Positions 15,864-22,891 of a stretch of 48,082 bases of DNA are shown here, piece after piece. The notes below the pieces were generated by a model, which was not told the DNA's origin, made no database searches, and saw only the letters and a list, made by a program, of their open reading frames with translations. The DNA lies in NCBI RefSeq assembly GCF_004348345.1, contig NZ_SMJZ01000042.1, positions 1 through 48,082 of the forward strand, written 5' to 3'. The position numbers and the translations under genes are program-made. How positions within the stretch are numbered: position 1 is the stretch's first letter; every line of letters begins with the position of its first letter. The DNA is from Nonomuraea longispora (lineage in GTDB: Bacteria; Actinomycetota; Actinomycetes; Streptosporangiales; Streptosporangiaceae).

Positions 15864-16651
15864 CACGACAGCGGCTGGACCGGGAGTCTTTCGTCCCGAT
15901 GTACTACCAGCTCCAGCAGGCCCTCATCCAGGACATGGACTCGGGAGCGCACCGCGCGGGCGACCGGCTGCCCAGCGAGAGCGAGCTCTGCGACGCGTAC
16001 GGCGTGTCCAGGACCGTGGTCAGGCAGGCGCTGCGCGAGCTGGAGATCAGCGGGCGCATCGTGCGCAGGAAGGGACAAGGGTCGTTCGTCGCGCCGCCCA
16101 AGACCTCCGAGCGTCTCGTCCAGACCCTCACCGGCCTGCACGAAGACGTCACCTCGCGCGGCGGCACAATGCGCAGCGACGTGCGCCTCCTCGACCGGGT
16201 CCCGGCCACGCCCGAGGTCGCCGCCGAGTTGTCGATCGCCCCGGGCGATCCGGTCATTGTGCTCGACCGGTTGCGGTTCGTGGATGAGATCCCCTGGGTC
16301 GTGGTGGTGACGTACCTGCCGTACACGATGTGCCCTCGGCTCCTGGAGGAGGACCTGACCCACCAGTCGCTGTACGCGCTGCTGGAGGACACGTACGGGA
16401 TCGAGATCTCCTGGGGGCGACGGCGCGTGGAGGCCGTGCCCGCGCCCGCGCCGGTGGCGCGGGCACTGGAAATCCGCCGCGACAGCCCGATCCTCCTGCT
16501 GTCCAGTACGTCGTACGCACCGGACGGCCGGCCCGTCGAATACTTCGTCGCCTCGCACCGAGGTGATCTGAGCCGGTTCGAGGTACGGCTGGAACGGCGC
16601 AAGGGCGCGCCGCGCGGCCCCTTGCTCACGGTACAGTCCGCCGGCGCATGA
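15860..16651 (+). CDS. GntR-family (HutC/UTRA) transcriptional regulator
   Basis: 263 residues. The N-terminal winged helix (about 12-75) has the GntR signature DRLPSESELCDAYGVSRTVV followed by RQALRELEISGRIVRRKGQG. The C-terminal UTRA ligand domain (about 95-245) includes APGDPVIVLDRLRFVDEIPW and PVEYFVASHRGDL. UTRA proteins sense small sugars, sugar phosphates or amino acids. AGGGGAG precedes the ATG, which overlaps the SDH-like stop. As last gene of the kinase operon it probably represses both divergent arms by binding near 13343-13376, with the imported compound or its phosphate as inducer. Confidence 0.92.
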   Translation: MTRQRLDRESFVPMYYQLQQALIQDMDSGAHRAGDRLPSESELCDAYGVSRTVVRQALRELEISGRIVRRKGQGSFVAPPKTSERLVQTLTGLHEDVTSRGGTMRSDVRLLDRVPATPEVAAELSIAPGDPVIVLDRLRFVDEIPWVVVVTYLPYTMCPRLLEEDLTHQSLYALLEDTYGIEISWGRRRVEAVPAPAPVARALEIRRDSPILLLSSTSYAPDGRPVEYFVASHRGDLSRFEVRLERRKGAPRGPLLTVQSAGA

Positions 16652-16688
16652 CCGCCCGCGCCTCAGCACGGGCGAGCGGGCGGTCATG
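16647..16688. terminator. Bidirectional terminator between two convergent genes
   Basis: A perfect 13-bp inverted repeat, CATGACCGCCCGC (16647-16659) and GCGGGCGGTCATG (16676-16688), with a 16-base loop lies between the convergent GntR and GH71/99-like genes. The left arm contains the GntR stop codon. No U-run follows on either side. Confidence 0.75.
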
Positions 16689-16698
16689 ATGGCGCTGA

Positions 16699-18507
16699 TC
16701 AGCTGGTGGAGACGGTGATGTCGTCGATGAAGGCGTTGAAGTCGCCCGTCGCCCCGCGCCGGTCGTAGCCGACGAGGATCTTGTCGATGACCTTGCCGTT
16801 CAACGCCGTGCCGACGTTGCTCTGGATCCTCGTCCATGTACCGACCTGGCCCTTGGGCGCCGCGGGGTGCATGTCCACACCCGTCGTCGTGGTCGCGGAG
16901 CTGTCTCGCAGGGTGGATCCGTCCGTCATCAGGAAGTCGACCGCGACGTACCGCCCGGCCGTGTCCTTCGGCAGGAACGCGTAGGACAGTGTGGTCGCGC
17001 CGGTCACCGGGACGTTGACGTCAAACACCTGGAAGTAGGCGTAGGAGTGCGCGGTCGTCACGGTGCTGCCCCTGGCCGCCAGTGCCGACTGCCCCACCTG
17101 GTTGTCCTGGCCTGTCACGACGGCAAGAGTGGGTGATCCGGTGCCGCCGGGGCCTGCGACGTTCGCCGTGCCGCCGGGGACCGGGGTGCTGGTCCAGGTC
17201 GGCTGGGCGTCGGTGTCCTTCTCGACGCTGGTGCGGAAGAAGACGGGACCGGTGGCTAGGGGGATGGGCACCTGGCTGACGAGCGGGTCCTGACCCGTGA
17301 TCATGCGGGTGGCCTTGCCCGACAGGCGCAGGTAGAAGTCGGAGGAGACGTACTTGCCGTCGGTGCCGGTGGTCTGGAAGTACTGGTCGGTCGGAATCAT
17401 CGAGGAGTCCTCAGCGGCCGGTGCGATTGCGGTGGCCTCGTCGTACTCGTCGAACATGGCGATGAAGGCCTGCGTGACCCCCGCCCTGCGAACGTTGACG
17501 GCCTGCTGCCAGAGCCAGTCCCCGTTTCGCCGCGGGATCTCGTTGCGCGGGCCGTCCTTCCAGTTGGACCAGGCGAAGCCCGGGTAGATGACCGGTAGGT
17601 AGTCCTGGCCGGTCGCCTTCAGCGCCGCGACGTCGTCGGCGATCTGGGCCGCCGTGTCGCCCGAGCTGCCGACCATCCACGGCGAGATCATGTCGAACGT
17701 CCGGTACACCGGGGCGAAGCCGGGCTTGGCATTGGCGTCGGTGCGCCAGCCGCGCGGGACCCCTCCGACGACGTACACGCCCTGGCTCTTGAACCACTGC
17801 ACGATGCGCGCGGCCTGCTCGGCCGTGCCCGGCCGGTTCGTGAAGCCGAAGCCCCAGATCTCGACGACGGGCTTGCCGTTCTCCTTCGCGTAGGCCGGGG
17901 AGTCGGTCAGGTGCAGGCTGCCGGTGATCACGTTCGTCCAGTCGGCCTTGAGCACCTGCTCCACGTTGGCATCGGTCAGGCCGCTGACGTCGTATTCGAT
18001 GTAGAAGCCGCGACCGTGCGTCTCGGCCGCGGTCTTGGCTTTGACAGTGATCGCGTTGCGGTCGAGCGCCCTGGCCGCCGTGGGGTTGACGATGTCGCTG
18101 CCGAAGCGCTGCAGCGCCGCTCCGTCGATGCCGTACTGCTTCATCCACTTGAAGTGCTGGTCCACGACGGCCGTCGAGTAGGAGGAGAAGAGCGTCGCGG
18201 GCTTGCCGTTGCCCAGGGGCGCGTACCCCGTCCGGAACGTGGGCGAGGTGGGGTACTGGCTCATGTCAGGGTAGAGCTCGAAGGTCTGGTTCCCCGGCGC
18301 CGGCAGGGAGCCGGCCCAATGTCTCCAGGCGTTGAGCGCCGACCCGTCACCGGGGGCGTTGAACCAGCCCTGGTAGCCGGCGTAGACCCTGTTCTTCAGC
18401 GTCGGGTTGGCAGCGGCCTCGGCGGAGGTCGTGGGCCACCACAGGACGGTGACCAGGAGGGAGATGACGAGGATCAGTGGCAGGTGAGGTTTACGGCGTC
18501 TATCCAC
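16699..18507 (-). CDS. Secreted glycoside hydrolase, GH71/GH99-like, with C-terminal carbohydrate-binding-like module
   Basis: 602 residues from a GTG at 18507 with GAAGG 6 bases upstream. This start gives a compact signal peptide (VDRRRKPHLPLILVISLLVT, cleavage near AEA); a GTG at 18582 would add 25 residues and has no ribosome site. The catalytic region opens VYAGYQGWFNAPGDGS and contains WRHWAGSLPAPGN, YLPVIYPGFAWSNW and AFIAMFDEYDEATAI, the hallmark order of GH71/99-like proteins. The last 160 or so residues form a beta-rich module. GH99 members cut alpha-mannans or N-glycans internally; GH71 members cut alpha-1,3-glucan. The GH38 gene in the same inferred regulon favours a mannose-containing substrate. 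The promoter carries the shared ROK-type operator. Confidence 0.82.
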   Translation of the reverse strand: MDRRRKPHLPLILVISLLVTVLWWPTTSAEAAANPTLKNRVYAGYQGWFNAPGDGSALNAWRHWAGSLPAPGNQTFELYPDMSQYPTSPTFRTGYAPLGNGKPATLFSSYSTAVVDQHFKWMKQYGIDGAALQRFGSDIVNPTAARALDRNAITVKAKTAAETHGRGFYIEYDVSGLTDANVEQVLKADWTNVITGSLHLTDSPAYAKENGKPVVEIWGFGFTNRPGTAEQAARIVQWFKSQGVYVVGGVPRGWRTDANAKPGFAPVYRTFDMISPWMVGSSGDTAAQIADDVAALKATGQDYLPVIYPGFAWSNWKDGPRNEIPRRNGDWLWQQAVNVRRAGVTQAFIAMFDEYDEATAIAPAAEDSSMIPTDQYFQTTGTDGKYVSSDFYLRLSGKATRMITGQDPLVSQVPIPLATGPVFFRTSVEKDTDAQPTWTSTPVPGGTANVAGPGGTGSPTLAVVTGQDNQVGQSALAARGSTVTTAHSYAYFQVFDVNVPVTGATTLSYAFLPKDTAGRYVAVDFLMTDGSTLRDSSATTTTGVDMHPAAPKGQVGTWTRIQSNVGTALNGKVIDKILVGYDRRGATGDFNAFIDDITVSTS

Positions 18508-18642
18508 GATTCGCCTTCGCTGGGGGGTGAGGGACAGCAAACGATGGACCGCGCGCGAGGTCTGCGTGGTCAGGCGAGGCACGGCCGGACCACGCGGTGT
18601 CGCCGAGAAGACGCCTTATGGCGGCGGCTTCTGTGACGGCTA

Positions 18643-18670
18643 TGTAAATCCAATGGATTGACTATGTCAA
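18643..18670 (-). promoter_or_regulatory. Promoter with embedded ROK-type operator, GH71/99-like gene
   Basis: Read on the minus strand: TTGACA (18670-18665), 16-base spacer, TTTACA (18648-18643). The spacer and -10 box contain the palindrome AATCCA-n-TGGATT (18647-18659), identical base for base on the plus strand to the one at 20917-20929. A repressor bound there would block polymerase. Confidence 0.75.
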
Positions 18671-18687
18671 TGCTCGTAACGACCGCG

Positions 18688-20670
18688 TCAGGTGCGGGGT
18701 GCCGACCGTACCCGCGAGTTCAGGCTCGGCGTGAACGCCTCGTGGAACACGCTCGACGCCGCGCCCACCGCGGCCGCCGCCTCGTTGAGCCGGGACTGGG
18801 CGACGTGCACCTCTCGCACGTGCCGAGCGAGGGGAAAGCGGTTGACGGCGGCGGAGATCTCTCGGCGGTAGATCTCCGCCACAGGGGGCAGCACGGCCGG
18901 GCCACCGACGATGATGAGGTCGACGTCGAGCAGGTCGATGAAGCCCACCGCGCCGAGCCCGAGCACGCCGGCCACCTCCTCCAGCACGCCGACCGCGCGG
19001 ACGTCGCCACGCGCCGCCGCCGCGCAGACCCACTCGTACGCGCCGTCCCCCTGGGGGACCACCAGGCCAGCGGTCATGGCACGGTCCACCACCGCCGACA
19101 TCGGGGCGCATTCGGGGACGCTGCCAGGGCCGCCCTGCGTCGTCATCGATCCGGTGTTGATCGCGCACAGGCTGCCCACCTCGCCGGCGTTGCCCGTGGT
19201 GCCGCGGTAGATGTCGCCGTTGAGGAAGGCGCCGCTGCCCGCGCCGGTTCCAAGGTAGAGGTAGACGAAGTCGCCCGCGCGATCGGCGGCGCCCAGCCAG
19301 CGCTCGCCGATCGCCGCCGCGGTGGAGTCCTTCTCCATGATCACCGTGGTGTCGAGCCGGTCGGCCAGCTCGGCCCTGAGCGCGACGCCCTCCCATCCCT
19401 TGAACAGGGGAGGATCGAGGAAGATCTCGGCGCGTGTGTCGAGCGGGCCGGGCACGGCCACGCCCACACCCAGCGGGGCCTCGGAGGCCGGGCCTGCCGC
19501 CTCGGCCGCTTCGAGCGTCAGGCGTGTCATCTGGTCGATGCACCACCACGGGTCTCGCCGCCCGGCCAGGGGCATCTGCCGCTGGTCGAGCACGTCCCCG
19601 CTCAGGTCGACCGCCACCACTGTGATCATTTCGGGATCGAGGTGCACGCCGACGGCCGACGCGGCGTCCGGTCGCAACCGTAGCGGCACCCTGGGCTTGC
19701 CAGCCCCGCCCAGCTGCCGCTCGTCCTCGGCCAGCAGGCCGGAGGTCAGCAGGTTCCTGGTGATCCTGGAGACCGCCTGGGGGGTCAGCCCGGTCTGCTC
19801 GGCGATCTCCACACGGCTCAACGCCACCGCCTGCCGGATGCTCTCGATCACCAGTTTCTCGTTGTAGGAGCCGAGCGCGAGCTGGTTGAACGCCCTGGGC
19901 GCCGGGTGCGCCTGCGGCACGGCGGGCTCCCAGCGCAGCCAGGTGAAGGCCGACCCCGTAGACGATTCGGCATACTCCTGCGCGGCCCCGCTGAAAGCGC
20001 TCAGGACCGGCCTCATCCGGCCGGGGAACTCGGCCAGCTCGGCCAGCGCGACGGCGCACGCGGTGCCGTGCCAGCTCATCGCGGGGAGGGCTCGATGCCA
20101 GACGACCTGGCGCGGTCCGGCGTCGGCGGGCTCGGCTGGCTCTCCCCAGGTGATCACGTGCAGCTCGGCGTCGGGATGACGGTCGGCCATGGCCGCGATG
20201 AAGGCTGCCGGGCCGTCCCCGCCGTCTTTCCCGGGCTGGATCTCCGCATGGGAGGCGAGCGTGTCCTGGACACGCTCCAGCTCGGCGGCGAGGGACGCGT
20301 GGATCGAGCGGCGTTCATCGGCGTCGGCCGCCCGGCCACGCGATCCTCTCGCCGGGCGGGCGGCCTGGCCCAGGATCAACACCGCTTCGCCTCCCTTCGC
20401 CCACACGCCGAGCAGTTCGGCTCGCTCGCCAGGGCAGGGCGGATCGGCCGGCACGGTGGCGGGGCCGTTCTCCCCCGGCCCGTACCCCCAGCGGCGCCAC
20501 ACTCCGGAGACGGTGGCGTGCGGGATGCCGAAGTGACCGGCGAGCGCGCGCGCCGACCACGTACGGGCGGGCGCGGGCGGTCCTGCCAGCGTGACGGCCA
20601 TGACCTCGCCCTCGTCCACGCGCGTTCTCGACGTGCTCGGAGCGGTGGACTGTCTGCGCGTGGTGCTCAC
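18688..20670 (-). CDS. ROK-family regulator fused to an inactive IS630-type transposase-like N-terminal half
   Basis: 660 residues, against about 400 for usual ROK regulators. Residues 261-315 are the ROK winged helix (YNEKLVIESIRQA, SRVEIAEQTGLTPQAVSRIT) and 330-640 the sugar-kinase-like ROK fold (GVGVAVPGPLDT, EKDSTAAAIGE, YLGTGAGSGAFLNGDIY). The CxCGxxGC zinc motif of the family is missing. Residues about 18-250 resemble an IS630 transposase in the right order: ARTWSARALAGHFGIPHATV then SGVWRRWGYGP; ADPPCPGERAELLGVW; ELHVIT; VVWHRALPAMSWHG; AFTW. The catalytic DDE acids seem lost. GTG start at 20670, with an in-frame stop upstream; an ATG at 20601 with GAGGG is an alternative. It probably binds the twin operators at 18647 and 20917. 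Confidence 0.82.
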   Translation of the reverse strand: MSTTRRQSTAPSTSRTRVDEGEVMAVTLAGPPAPARTWSARALAGHFGIPHATVSGVWRRWGYGPGENGPATVPADPPCPGERAELLGVWAKGGEAVLILGQAARPARGSRGRAADADERRSIHASLAAELERVQDTLASHAEIQPGKDGGDGPAAFIAAMADRHPDAELHVITWGEPAEPADAGPRQVVWHRALPAMSWHGTACAVALAELAEFPGRMRPVLSAFSGAAQEYAESSTGSAFTWLRWEPAVPQAHPAPRAFNQLALGSYNEKLVIESIRQAVALSRVEIAEQTGLTPQAVSRITRNLLTSGLLAEDERQLGGAGKPRVPLRLRPDAASAVGVHLDPEMITVVAVDLSGDVLDQRQMPLAGRRDPWWCIDQMTRLTLEAAEAAGPASEAPLGVGVAVPGPLDTRAEIFLDPPLFKGWEGVALRAELADRLDTTVIMEKDSTAAAIGERWLGAADRAGDFVYLYLGTGAGSGAFLNGDIYRGTTGNAGEVGSLCAINTGSMTTQGGPGSVPECAPMSAVVDRAMTAGLVVPQGDGAYEWVCAAAARGDVRAVGVLEEVAGVLGLGAVGFIDLLDVDLIIVGGPAVLPPVAEIYRREISAAVNRFPLARHVREVHVAQSRLNEAAAAVGAASSVFHEAFTPSLNSRVRSAPRT

Positions 20671-20726
20671 GCCGCGGCGCGCTCCCGGTCAGCGCCCCGT
20701 CCGGCGCGGGCGTCCGGCCTGTCGGC

Positions 20727-20737
20727 CAAACGGTTTG
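20727..20737. promoter_or_regulatory. Palindrome CAAACGGTTTG upstream of the ROK gene
   Basis: A perfect 5-1-5 inverted repeat, 57 bases upstream of the ROK GTG start. It could be a site for another repressor, such as a LacI-type global carbon regulator, but this is a guess from shape only. Confidence 0.3.
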
Positions 20738-20904
20738 ATTGCCTGGGGCCACCTCGCGTGCTGGTGCCGAGCGTCCTCATGATCTCTCGCATGAGCTAAT
20801 CCAACACCTTTCACCTCGCCGTCTTCAACGTGCGGCCGTCGCGAACGCCCCCGCGAGACGGCGATCCCGAGGACGGGACCGCGGATTTCCCGCAGACCAG
20901 AGCC

Positions 20905-20933
20905 TTGACTTTAGACAATCCAATGGATTTACA
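20905..20933 (+). promoter_or_regulatory. Promoter with embedded ROK-type operator, oligosaccharide ABC operon
   Basis: TTGACT (20905-20910), 17-base spacer, TTTACA (20928-20933). The palindrome AATCCAATGGATT occupies 20917-20929, between and over the promoter boxes. The architecture mirrors the promoter at 18643-18670, with similarity extending beyond the 13-mer (TTGAC and TTTACAT on the same side). It lies 48 bases upstream of the first permease gene. Confidence 0.78.
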
Positions 20934-20981
20934 TGTTGGTCGCTAGACCGGTGTACACCGACCGCCCTCGTCACCGTTTAG

Positions 20982-21956
20982 ATGGGCATCCCCATGTCCC
21001 TGCTGACCCGTGAGGATTCACGGAGCGATCCCGAAGCCCCCGCCCCAAGCACCGGCAAACGTGGCATGCGCCGGGATCGCGCACTGTTCTGGTTCACGGT
21101 CCCCGGCATCCTCGCCGTCCTGCTGTTCCACTACGTGCCCTTACTCGGTAACGTCATCGCATTTCAGAACTACCAGCCCTTCATCGGCATCTGGCACAGC
21201 ACATGGGCCGGGCTGGACAACTTCGCCGTGCTTTTCAACGGCGACCAGAAGTTCCTGCACGCCCTGATCAACACGCTGCAACTGCTGCTGATCCAGGTCG
21301 TGTTCGTCTTCCCGGCGCCGATCCTGCTCGCCCTGACGCTGAACAGCCTCATCAGCGAGCGCGTCAAACGGCTGGTGCAGAACGTTCTGTACCTGCCGCA
21401 CTTCCTGTCCTGGGTGGTCGTCGTCGCGATCTTCCAGCAGATGCTCAGCAACGGCGGCCTGGTCAACGTGCTCCTGCGTGCCCAGGAGCTTGGCACCTGG
21501 AACATCATCGGCGACCCGGACCTGTTCAAGGCCCTGCTCACCTCCCAGGTGATCTGGAAGGACACCGGCTGGGCCGCGATCCTCTTCCTGGCCGCGCTCT
21601 CTCGTGTCGATAGCCACCTGTACGAGGCGGCGGCCGTGGACGGCGCCGGCCGCTGGCGCCAGACCTGGCACGTCACCCTGCCGGCCCTGCGTGGCCTGAT
21701 CGTGCTGCTGCTCATCCTCCGCCTGGGCGACGCGCTCAGCGTCGGCTTCGAGCAGATCATTCTGCAACAGACCAGCGTCGGCCTGGAGGTGAGCGAGGTG
21801 CTGGACACCTACGTCTACAACCACGGCTTGCTGGCCGGCCAGTGGGGCGTGTCCGCCGCGGTCGGCCTGGTCAAGGGGATCGTCGGGGTGGTCCTCGTGC
21901 TGGGCGCGAACCGTGTCGCGCACGTCTTCGGCGAGGAAGGGATCTACCGCAGATGA
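20982..21956 (+). CDS. Oligosaccharide ABC transporter permease, LplB type
   Basis: 324 residues with a charged N-terminus (about 30 residues) and six membrane segments. Family marks are GILAVLLFHYVPLLGNVIAF, QNYQPFIGIW near the N-terminus and the EAA loop YEAAAVDGAGRWRQTWHVTLP, which contacts the ATPase. LplB/YtcP-type permeases pair with LipO-type binding lipoproteins and import complex oligosaccharides. No ATPase gene lies in the operon, so a shared MsiK-like ATPase elsewhere is likely, as is common in actinomycetes. Start ATG at 20982 or 20994; neither has a strong ribosome site. Its stop overlaps the next start (ATGA). Confidence 0.92.
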   Translation: MGIPMSLLTREDSRSDPEAPAPSTGKRGMRRDRALFWFTVPGILAVLLFHYVPLLGNVIAFQNYQPFIGIWHSTWAGLDNFAVLFNGDQKFLHALINTLQLLLIQVVFVFPAPILLALTLNSLISERVKRLVQNVLYLPHFLSWVVVVAIFQQMLSNGGLVNVLLRAQELGTWNIIGDPDLFKALLTSQVIWKDTGWAAILFLAALSRVDSHLYEAAAVDGAGRWRQTWHVTLPALRGLIVLLLILRLGDALSVGFEQIILQQTSVGLEVSEVLDTYVYNHGLLAGQWGVSAAVGLVKGIVGVVLVLGANRVAHVFGEEGIYRR

Positions 21957-22855
21957 GCACCGCGACCCACATCGACATCCCGGGGCAGACCCCCTCCTCC
22001 GCACCGTGGCGGGCCGCCAAGTCGGTCATTCTGCTGATCTGCTGCCTGCTGGTGGCTGTCCCGTTCTTCTCGATCATCGCGACCTCCCTGGCGGACACCC
22101 GACAGGTCACCGAGGCGGGCGGTTTCGTGTTGTGGCCGGACCGCCCGACCCTCGACGCCTACCAGGCCATCCTCGCGGGCGGGCTGGTCTCGCAGGCCCT
22201 GACCGTGAGCGTCGGCGTCACCGCGGTCGGCACGGCACTGGCTCTGCTGTCCAGCGTCACGCTCGCCTACGGGCTGAGCCGGCCCGGCACGTTCGGGCAC
22301 CGGCCGACGCTGATGATCCTGCTGTTCTCGTTGCTCTTCACCCCGGGCGTGATCCCCAGCTACCTGCTGATCAAGCAACTGGGCCTGATCAACAGCTACT
22401 GGTCACTGATCCTGCCCACCATGGTCAACGCGTTCAACGTCATCGTGCTGCGCTCATTCTTCCTGAGCATCCCCCGCGACCTCATCGACGCCGCCAGGAT
22501 CGACGGCGCGAGCGCCGGCCAGATCCTGCGCAGCGTGGTCGTCCCCCTGTCCAGGGCGGCCATCGCGGTCGTGGGGCTGTTCTACGCGGTGTCGTACTGG
22601 AACGCGTTCTTCAACGCCATGCTCTACATGAACGAGTCCGCGAAATGGCCCATGCAACTGGTACTGCGGACCTACGTGGTCAACAACTCGGCGATCGGTC
22701 CCGGGGAGGCCGCCGTGGCGGGAGCGACGCTGCCGCCCTCGCAGGCGCTCCAGGCCGCGATCCTCGTGCTGTCCATCGTCCCCATCCTGATCGTCTACCC
22801 CTTCCTGCAACGCCACCTGCGGAAAGGCGTGATGATCGGCGCCGTCAAGGGATGA
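21953..22855 (+). CDS. Oligosaccharide ABC transporter permease, LplC/YtcP type
   Basis: 300 residues, six predicted membrane segments. N-terminal KSVILLICCLLVAVPFFSII and family motifs LLFTPGVIPSYLLIKQLGLI, FFLSIPRDLIDAARIDGASA (EAA loop variant DAARIDGA) and VVPLSRAAIAVVGLFYAVSY. The ending RHLRKGVMIGAVKG is typical of LplC. It forms the second half of the channel with the preceding permease, whose stop overlaps this ATG. It is followed after 36 bases by the binding protein gene. Confidence 0.93.
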   Translation: MSTATHIDIPGQTPSSAPWRAAKSVILLICCLLVAVPFFSIIATSLADTRQVTEAGGFVLWPDRPTLDAYQAILAGGLVSQALTVSVGVTAVGTALALLSSVTLAYGLSRPGTFGHRPTLMILLFSLLFTPGVIPSYLLIKQLGLINSYWSLILPTMVNAFNVIVLRSFFLSIPRDLIDAARIDGASAGQILRSVVVPLSRAAIAVVGLFYAVSYWNAFFNAMLYMNESAKWPMQLVLRTYVVNNSAIGPGEAAVAGATLPPSQALQAAILVLSIVPILIVYPFLQRHLRKGVMIGAVKG

Positions 22856-22891
22856 CCACCCCCAGCACGCTCGACGAAGGAGATGCCCCAG

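Larger units (their letters stand above)
20671..20981. other. Divergent control region between the ROK gene and the ABC operon
   Basis: About 310 bases without a gene. It holds the promoter/operator at 20905-20933, a separate palindrome CAAACGGTTTG (20727-20737) near the ROK start, and a lone AATCCA half-site near 20799. The rest shows no further structure I can name. Confidence 0.6.
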
